A stretch of 64,000 nt of DNA, taken from positions 302,813-366,812 of the forward strand of contig MU128940.1 of NCBI GenBank assembly GCA_014904985.1. Reading direction: 5' to 3'. The stretch is from Hydnum rufescens UP504 (lineage: Eukaryota; Basidiomycota; Agaricomycetes; Cantharellales; Hydnaceae). The position numbers were made by a program, and so were the translations under genes. Within the stretch, counting starts at the first letter, position 1. Each line of letters starts with the position of its first letter. A model generated the notes under the pieces. It saw only the letters and a list, made by a program, of their open reading frames with translations. It had not been told where the DNA came from and ran no database searches. Shown here in pieces: positions 57,364 to 64,000 of the stretch.

Positions 57364-58766
57364 TTAGTGTTCTCGTAAGTTTTTGCCCATTGTAGTGCTG
57401 CGTGATCGGTTACTAGTAATATACTGTTCTCCTTCGATGAAGGGTAGGAACCGGATCAGGCTGTCTTTGGCAGCTAGGGCTTCCCGTTCGGTGGCGGAGT
57501 AACGCGTCTCGGCGGCTTTGCATGTGCGACTCCAATATGCAATAACCCGTTCCACAAATACAATGGTATCTTCGAAGTTCTGGGCCCAGTCGTTCGTTGG
57601 GGATCGGTCATCGTGCGTGTCCGATAGTTTAATTGTGAGTTCGGGAATAGGACTCTTGTCATTGTAGGCCTTCTGTAGTCGTCGTAAGTCTTAGTACCCC
57701 GTAGGTCTCGTATGGTTATAGGCTGGATTTGCTGTAGTGCCCCTGCAAGGGCAACGTCAGAAGCATCTGTGTACAGACGGTATCCCCGTCCTTTGACCGG
57801 GTGACCCCGTACTGGTGCGGATGTGAGGGCTAGTTTCAACACCCTGTAGGCCTCTTCGTGTTCGGCCCCCCAGTACCAGGGCGCTCCTTTCCTGAGTAGT
57901 GCGAATAGAGGTGCCGCAGATTCTGAGAAGCGAGGAATATAGGCAGCAAAATACACTGTCATTCCTAGAAAGGTCTCCAGGTCCTTTCTGTGCCGGGGAG
58001 GGGCTAGTGCGGCCACGGCTCGTACCTTTTCAGCATCTGTGGATAGACCTAGTCGAGATACCTTTTGTCCTAACAGCCGTATGCTACGATATCCTACATG
58101 GCATTTATGAGGTGCCAGGGTAATTCCTGATCTTTTGATGGCATCCAGCACAGCGTCGATGTGTTTAAGGTGTTCCTCAAGCGAGTGGGAATACACCACG
58201 ATGTCGTCTATGTAGACTAGAGTGAACACCCATAAGTAGGGGGATAAAATTTCTTGCATAACTCGTTGGAAGATGGGCGGCCATTTCGCCAGCCAAAGGG
58301 CATTCTAGTGAACTGATGAAGGCCCCGGTGAGTTCTCATAGCTGTATAGGGCTGGGAGACTTCGTCAAATTCTAGCTGGGTGAAACCTGCTAGTGCGTCA
58401 AAGGAGGACAAGTACTGAGCCCCTGAAAGAGCCTGCAGGATGTCCATCTGCCAGGGAATGGGGAACTGGTCCGCTATGGTGGCTGCATTTAATTTCCTCC
58501 AGTCTACACAGAGTCGATCCTTGCCGTTCTTGTGTACGATAAGTACGGGAGCTCCCCAAGGGCTGTTGGATGGTTCGATTACACCCTGTTTCAACCATAG
58601 GTTGAGCTGTTTGTCGATAAGTTCACGTTTGGCGGGTGAGGCAATGTACGGCGCTGCCGAAATAGGTTTTGTCCCCAGCTTCGAGTTCTATATGCACCCT
58701 GGTAGGGTGCTTTCCCAATCGTCCGTCGAACCGAAGGCCAATTCGTTTTTTCGTAGTACCTTGTAG
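57364..58766 (-). pseudogene. Chromovirus reverse transcriptase and RNase H
   Basis: RT: LMKQGVIEPSNSPWGAPVL, RLCVDWRKLNA, FPIPWQMDILQALSGAQYLSSFDALAGF and TRMPFGWRNG, then a one-base frameshift near 58280, then MQEILSPYLWVF and the catalytic YIDDIVVYS near 58205. RNase H: YRLYTDASDVALAGALQQ, then RVIAYWSRTCKAAETRYSATEREALAAKDSL. The inner part around 57600-57700 is a lineage-specific insertion. Confidence 0.8.
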
Positions 58767-59376
58767 ATCTGGGCTCTTTGTTCGGCTGGCAAGGATGGAT
58801 CCACGTCCAAGAGCTTCTCTAGATCTTTGGAGTCGAGCGTGTCCGAACTACTGGATTCAGCGGTCTTGGGACCCCAACTGCTGGGTTCTTCGCTCTCGGT
58901 CGGGGCCATTGACTGGGCCACTTTTCCTTCATTGTTGGGGCGATTTAGGTCTTTTTGGTTGAGGGACCCTTCCACTAATGCTCGTACCAGCACGGCCATC
59001 GATAGAATCGCTCCTTCTCCTTGGTCGTTAGACTATCTTCCTTGGCCAGGCAGGTCACAGGATCAAGCATTAGACCTAGTACTTCCCCTTTTCGTATGTA
59101 CTTGGGCGTGGGCAAAGGGTTGGCAATGGACAGGTACACTTCATTAGCTGTGTCGACTAAACAGTCGGTGGAGGCCAGGAAACTGTCCTGTCCTCGCCAG
59201 AGGACATGTTTCTCGATGAGTCGTGTTCCGTTTCGGTGATCAAAATTACTGTATATTGGAATTTTGGATACGTATCCTCCCGGTATGCAAGTATCCTGTA
59301 TGGCGTAGACCTTCCCCTTGCCTGTCTTGCGTTGAGGGGAAGAGTCAGAGGTTCTTCCAAGGGAACTTTTAGTTAT

Positions 59377-60075
59377 TCATGAGACAGTGAAACTTTCTGA
59401 GTGGCTACCTGCTTGGGTAGCAGGTATTCGGTGTTCGCTATTCCCAACTCGCCAATAGGCCTCATGTTCTGGCCTCATAGTATGTAGTTGCCAAGCTCTG
59501 TGGGTATCCTCACCTATGAGTAACAGAGCGTTCATCCCCTCGATGACGTAGGCTTCTACGTTGCGTTGGAGGACCAGTCCTAACTGACTACAGAAGTACA
59601 GATCGATCGTGACGTAGCCCAAACACTTGGCCTCCCCGGTGAGATGTATCAACCTTAGTTTCAGACCTTGCTTGATAGTGGGAGCTTCGGCCCCCATAGA
59701 CCGTAAGCAACATGCCGATACTAATGTGGCTGCAGCACCCGAATCAGCAACTGCTTCAATGGTCGTTCCCTGGGGGCCATTCACCCAGCACTCGATCTTG
59801 AAGGCATCCATGCCCAGGCTAGCTAATCCTGGTGGTTTTCTTACTACGGGCTCAGGTGCATAAAGCTTTAACGCGGTAGGCGGGATGTCAGTACTCAGGG
59901 AAGTGGGTTTGGACCTTCCCGTGCCTGATGCAATGTAACAAGCGGTCCCGTTGAGGGAGGATTCTTCGGGTACTACAAACATAGTAGGGGCTTCTTGGCC
60001 CTCCTCGTCACTACTAAGGGCCTCGTGAGCTGCCACCATAGCTGATTGGTAGACTTCTTCAGATCCGGAGGTCAT
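59377..60075 (-). CDS. Chromovirus aspartic protease region
   Basis: An open frame of 232 codons. IEAVADSGAAATLVSACCLRSMGA carries the D-S-G active site, with YVIEGMNALLLIGEDTHRAW as the second half. It lies between the zinc knuckle and RT. Confidence 0.7.
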   Translation of the reverse strand: MTSGSEEVYQSAMVAAHEALSSDEEGQEAPTMFVVPEESSLNGTACYIASGTGRSKPTSLSTDIPPTALKLYAPEPVVRKPPGLASLGMDAFKIECWVNGPQGTTIEAVADSGAAATLVSACCLRSMGAEAPTIKQGLKLRLIHLTGEAKCLGYVTIDLYFCSQLGLVLQRNVEAYVIEGMNALLLIGEDTHRAWQLHTMRPEHEAYWRVGNSEHRIPATQAGSHSESFTVS

Positions 60076-60109
60076 GGCTAAGTAAGCCTTATGGTAAGCA
60101 GTATCTCAT

Positions 60110-61090
60110 TTGGTGTTGGTTGCTGGCCGAGCTCTTTTGGGGTCCTTTTTGTATGATCCGCAGTCGTAGTCGTAATGCCATTCGTTGCCACAATGACGAC
60201 AGGGTCAGATAGGTTTTCGTTTCGACTTGACATCGCTGAGTTCGTAGGCATACATGGGTGTGGATGAGCTCATGCCGACGGTGAGAGCAGGGGACCGATA
60301 TCGGCTTCTTTGTAAATCTTCACGGACTTGGCGGAGTACTTCGTTAGCTATTTCATCCGACCAGGACATGTTTGTGAGTTCCGCTTGGGCAAGGAGGGCA
60401 TCCTCCTGATCCTTAACTCTAGTGAACAAGTCGTCCGTATTGTGGCACAGGTCCACGTCGACGTAGGCCCGCCAGGAAGGTGGGGCATGCTCCATGATCG
60501 TTCCCACTTCCAGGGAGTCAAAGGCGGGATCATTGGCATCAGGAGGGGGATGCAGTACTCATTGGGCCGTACCTTACGGGTTAACCAGTCCACTGGGGTC
60601 TCCCTTTCGTGGCCCCGGTTACAAAACCACATCTCGTCATAGATCGTGACCTGTTTATCGTACCAACGATTCCCTAGTAGTCTAGTTCGGATAGTGAATT
60701 TTAGGGTGTCCCAATTCTGACTAGCCTGGATCTTTGTGGAGTTGGGCAAACTTCACCACCACACATCGGCATGTTTAGTGAATCGCATGGATGCAGCGTA
60801 GGCCAATTGTTCACGCATCCGTTGGCTTCCGGCAGCATATCGGTCAAGGTCCTCGGTCCAGGCGACGAAGGCATTATCGGACCCGTCATATTCTGGCAAG
60901 TCGCTGGGGTGAAACTCCAACTTGAATTTGGGCTCGTAGTAAGCATTGGAACCATAGGGGGCGTCGGTCGGTCCAGTGATTCCGGGGGGGAACGATCCTC
61001 CGTCTGGTGGTCCTCTCCCAGGACCTCCGCCGCCTGGCACGCCGCGATGGGATATCCCCGCGGGGGGTCTCGACGAGGCCATCCCTGATT
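60110..61090 (-). pseudogene. Chromovirus gag core and zinc knuckle
   Basis: KFKLEFHPSDLPEYDGSDNAFVAWTEDLDRYA starts the capsid-like domain, with NWDTLKFTIRTRLLGNRWYD and WSDEIANEVLRQVREDL further on. The knuckle CRHCGNEWHYDYDCG is near 60205. A frameshift near 60750 and TGA stops before PCRHC and after NTK break it. Confidence 0.7.
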
Positions 61091-61608
61091 AAACGGTTTT
61101 CCCCAGGGATTCCATTGTCATCACCTGGATCGCTGCCATCAGGGGGACCTCCACTTGGAGGGTTCCTAGGGGGGTTCTCTCCGTCGGGCGGCATGGGCCT
61201 GTTCCGCCAACCTGGTGTCTGGTCCGGTACGTCAGCCCCTGGAGGCTGTCCCATGGGACCGTCGTTGGAGAATTTGGGACCTTGTGTAAAGACCCTTGGG
61301 GTTATCGACTGGGTGGTGTGCATAAAGGATCTCAGGGGATCCACCAATGGCCGTGGACGTCTGGTTTCGAGTCAAGAACGTAACGGGGGACCTCTGTCAT
61401 GGCTTATTACCATGCTAGGGGTCGGGGCCTCCACATTATGCCAGGTGAGTCCCTCTGGGGCTTTCGAGTAAACCCCCAATGGAGAGGCAGCACAAGAGGT
61501 CGTTTCTACTAGCCCAGTCGCTATCTCTTGGGCCTTGGAATTGGTCGTGTAGGCGACCGACTTGTCCCCTTCGGTACTCTGGATTTGGGCAATTACCTTT
61601 ATGCCCGT

Positions 61609-62529
61609 TCATAGTCTTCGAAGAGCCAATGCAGCAAGCTGGGTCACCTTTTCTTCGGAGGCGACTCCAGCCTCCATGTGTATGGCCAGTACCCCTCCGG
61701 GGTCGAACTTGTATGGGTCCTGGACGGGTAAGATATAGTGTCTAGCGATCTCCGCGACTGCATCCTGTACCACTTGGCCACATTGGAGTAGTGTGAGCTG
61801 GAATTCAACGTCGGGTTTATATACCGTGGGGTGCCCATTGCGTGAGATCCATACGATAGTACTCGTAAACCCTTCTGACTCCACGTCCAGTTCGTAGAGT
61901 AAATGATGTAAAAAGCTGTTAATGAGCCTAACATCTGCTGAGGCATTGGGCCCTTGTTCCCGTCGTAAGGAGTTGACGACCGATGAGTGTAAACTAGCAC
62001 ATTGTAGAGCCTCTTGATCTACGTTAATGGAACTGGCTACAGCTTCATGGACTTGCTGTTGTACGCCTTCTGTCGAGGAGGAGACAGGTACTACTGGACC
62101 CCTTCGAGGCTCTTGGGGGGTACCACATGGGGCAGGCATAGGCACAGCAGCTTGAAGAAGGTGGGTACCCCATTTTGATCCCTTAAGTAGATTTCAGTCG
62201 TTAGTCATTTGGGGGTCTAGACGTAAGGACGTAATCTTGCGTGTGGGCTTCCAGGCCGTTCTCATGAGGCTGGAAGCAGTCGAACAGGAGCTCAGGGACG
62301 GCTCGGGTCCAACGAAAGACTTTTTCGAGGTACAGCGGTCTGACCCCGAGACTTCTAGGTGATTCGTGTCGTTGTGAATTTTGGGGGGAATGTCCACCCC
62401 TCTTGAGGTATCCACCCAATTTGATAGGGGGCTAGGGTTACCATCTTCGGATGGCCCATAGGCACATCGGAAGACAGTCAGTGTAACGGAATGTGACTGT
62501 GTAGGAGTCGTTCTTACACACTCCACCAG
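61609..62529 (-). other. Chromovirus N-terminal frames of unknown role
   Basis: A 178-codon open frame (61609-62145) and a frame that runs in from the 5' LTR (62194-62676) lie between the LTR and the gag core. They have no recognised domain. The first contains a plausible folded segment (LINSFLHHLLYELDVESEGF). They may be the N-terminal part of gag or a separate product. Confidence 0.4.
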
Positions 62530-63004
62530 TGTTAATTCGGTCGTATCCGAATTAAGGGTTGACAGTAGGGAACTCCCAGGCGGGGGTTCAGGTCCCGGTT
62601 GGGGGCTTGCAAGCACGTATAAGGACGTAGTACTCGCCTTAGGCAGTATTTCTAGAGAGTCCGTAGTAGGTCTCATTACGGAAGAAGTTGGCCTGTTGCG
62701 CAGGGTGCTGTTCCAGCACCGCGCAAAGGCACGAGTTGCAGGAAAGTAAAAAGATATCTTTCCGGGGCTTGCCGGGTAAGCTAGTACAACAAATCTATGC
62801 TATTACATAAGCAAGGAATCTAGCTAAACCCAGGGCAGCACCAAACTCCCTGTGGGAGAAGCTTTCCACCGGTTTTGGTGGTGGAAGGGAAAAAGAAGAA
62901 AAGAAAAGGGAAGAGAGGGGTTCAATGATGAAAGAGTACAGAACTGGCGTGATAGATATGACGACGGACGGCCCTGCCATCGTGAGAATTTCATGCTACT
63001 AACA
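62530..63004 (-). repeat. 5' LTR of chromovirus
   Basis: 475 bp, same length as 53024-53498, with TG...CA ends. It includes a conserved GGTGGAAAGCTTCTCCC-type block and an AAAGAAAAGAAAAGGG tract. Confidence 0.9.
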
Positions 63005-63009
63005 CATTC
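63005..63009 (+). repeat. 5-bp target-site duplication of chromovirus, right
   Basis: CATTC matches 53019-53023. Confidence 0.85.
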
Positions 63010-63730
63010 TTAGGCTTCACAAACTTCTACTGCCGCTTCATCGCAACCTACTCAGACCTCGCGCACCCCTTAACCTGTCTCACAAAAAAAGATGAAACCT
63101 TCGCATGGAACGACGAGACCCAATGAGCTTTCGAAAGCATCAAAAACGCCTTTGTATCAGCCCCCGTCCTCCGCCACTTCGACCCCGAATTACACATCAT
63201 TGTAGAAACTGATGCGTCCAACTACGCCATTGCTGCGATCTTGTCACAAATCGATGAGAACAACAAAGTTTGACCTGTTGCATTCCACTTGCAATCAATG
63301 CAAAGCACGGAACTAAACTATGACATCCACAACAAGGAACTCCTCGCGATCTTCGACACCTTTGGTGCCTGGCGAGCATATCTTGAAGGAGCCGCGCACA
63401 TGGTTTCCATCATCACGGATCACAAAAACTTGGAGTACTTCACCTCCACGAAACTGCTCACTTGTCGACAGGTGCGATGGTCAGAATACCTCTCCTCCTT
63501 CAACTACATCATCATCTATCGACCAGGATGACTGGGAGGAAAACCAGACACCCTCACAAGACGCCCCAACGTTTATCCACCTGAATGAAACAAGGTATAT
63601 GCAACTGCGAACCCGCAAAACCCTTCAAACAATCATTCGCAATGCCAAACCTCTCGACTCAGACACAGCTCTTAGCGCATACTTAAGAGTGACCCTCAAC
63701 GACCACCCTCTTGACTCAGCCCATGCTGTA
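63010..63730 (+). pseudogene. Plus-strand gypsy RT end and RNase H
   Basis: It continues the frame cut at 53018: [52 protein letters not shown] (RNase H Asp), then [36 protein letters not shown] and [13 protein letters not shown] stops at TQ-x-AFE, NKV-x-PVAF and RPG-x-LGG sit at arginine positions. The frame degrades after about 63600. Confidence 0.8.
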
Positions 63731-64000
63731 AATTTTTTGCAAAAAATGCGGTAACTTACTGTAGAAAGTTACATTAAAGTATGGTAACTTGCAGTAACTT
63801 TTTTGCATCAAGTTTTGCATCAAGCTCGGTAACCCCGTTTCATTAAACCTTTTGCATCCAGGCTATTATTTATTATTCCAGTTACATAATATATATTTTA
63901 TAATATGAAAATCCCTAAATGCAGTAATTAGATAGCCCAATAAGGAAGGGTGCATTAGATAATATCCCATAATAACCTTGGATAATATCCAGTTACATAA
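63731..64000. other. AT-rich unassigned sequence, possible further insertion
   Basis: The gypsy frame ends abruptly before TTTTTTGCAAAAAATGC. A short inverted pair GTAACTT...AAGTTAC and repeated GTAACTT and TTTTGCATC motifs follow. This could be the edge of another small element, but no partner end is in the window. Confidence 0.35.

Larger units (their letters stand above)
53024..63004 (-). mobile_element. Complete chromovirus-type LTR retrotransposon (9,981 bp)
   Basis: Two 475-bp LTRs with TGTTA...TAACA ends, a CATTC duplication, and gag, protease, RT, RNase H, integrase and chromodomain in order on the minus strand. It splits the RT/RNase H of the plus-strand gypsy at [14 protein letters not shown]. 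Decay is mainly TGA stops at arginine positions plus a frameshift in RT near 58280. The sequence after the 5' LTR on the minus strand starts CTGGTGGAGTG; I do not recognise the primer tRNA. A GGAATGGGGGGCAT polypurine tract abuts the 3' LTR. Confidence 0.92.

Noticed and set aside
51460..63730. TGA recoded (readthrough or amino acid) in the retroelements
   Set aside because: CpG-biased mutation explains CGA to TGA, the LTRs show the same bias, there is also a frameshift and a lost catalytic residue, and no recoding signal was seen.
1..64000. tRNA genes
   Set aside because: No cloverleaf with A and B boxes was recognised by eye; a tRNAscan run would settle this.

Overview
The window looks like a transposon-packed accessory region of a mushroom-forming basidiomycete (Agaricomycetes). 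The evidence is short spliceosomal introns with GTAAGT/GTGAGT donors and CTRAY branch points, two genes of a multi-intron G-domain family that I associate with Agaricomycetes, a KDZ-type transposase, Ty3/gypsy elements (one with a chromodomain) and CpG-type mutational decay. I saw no rRNA, tRNA or bacterial-type gene.

Left part (1-13.4 kb): two G-domain GTPase genes lie head to head. The minus-strand copy (about 1766-3811) has lost its P-loop. The plus-strand copy (from 4672) has intact motifs and an acidic 15-bp tandem repeat near its N-terminus. Directly downstream, about 6.3-12.8 kb is a tandem array of roughly 80 units of about 76 bp. Each unit reads as one intron: branch point, AG acceptor, then a 'microexon' that is almost always exactly three bases, then a GT donor. 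At the diverged left edge intron length varies from 62 to 85 nt, but the gap between AG and GT is 3 nt in 35 of 36 units. This is the first candidate for an undescribed system: serial single-codon microexons downstream of, and possibly part of, the GTPase gene.

Middle part (14.8-36.8 kb): a decayed LTR-retrotransposon gag is interrupted by a solo LTR and then by a KDZ-transposase element. Next to it lie nested copies of a second unusual element (called P1, A, B and P2 here, with D at 46.7-51.5 kb). Each intact copy (3.6-4.9 kb) is a giant inverted structure with a large AT-rich palindrome in the centre. On both sides are alternating hairpins: a GC-rich one ending each 'exon' and an A5/T5-flanked one inside each intron of about 100 nt. 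The introns are on the minus strand in the left half and on the plus strand in the right half, so everything reads outward from the centre. Termini begin CAGGCTGGTCA and end near GACCAAGGTG. Copies A and D have 8-bp target-site duplications, and the terminal region matches that of the KDZ element. Stem changes in the hairpins are compensated on the other arm.

Right part (36.8-64 kb): a minus-strand gypsy element is broken by a solo LTR. Beside it are a DDE_1-type transposase remnant and a plus-strand gypsy element. The plus-strand gypsy is split first by element D and then by a complete 9,981-bp minus-strand chromovirus with two 475-bp LTRs, a CATTC duplication, gag-pol, a chromodomain and a long unassigned C-terminal extension. 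By eye the two LTRs differ at 18 sites, 17 of them transitions and 16 of those at CpG. Nearly all premature stops in the gypsy elements are TGA where arginine is expected (CGA to TGA). This points to CpG methylation and deamination.

All coordinates, exon joins and mismatch counts were worked out by eye. No search, fold or alignment program was run.
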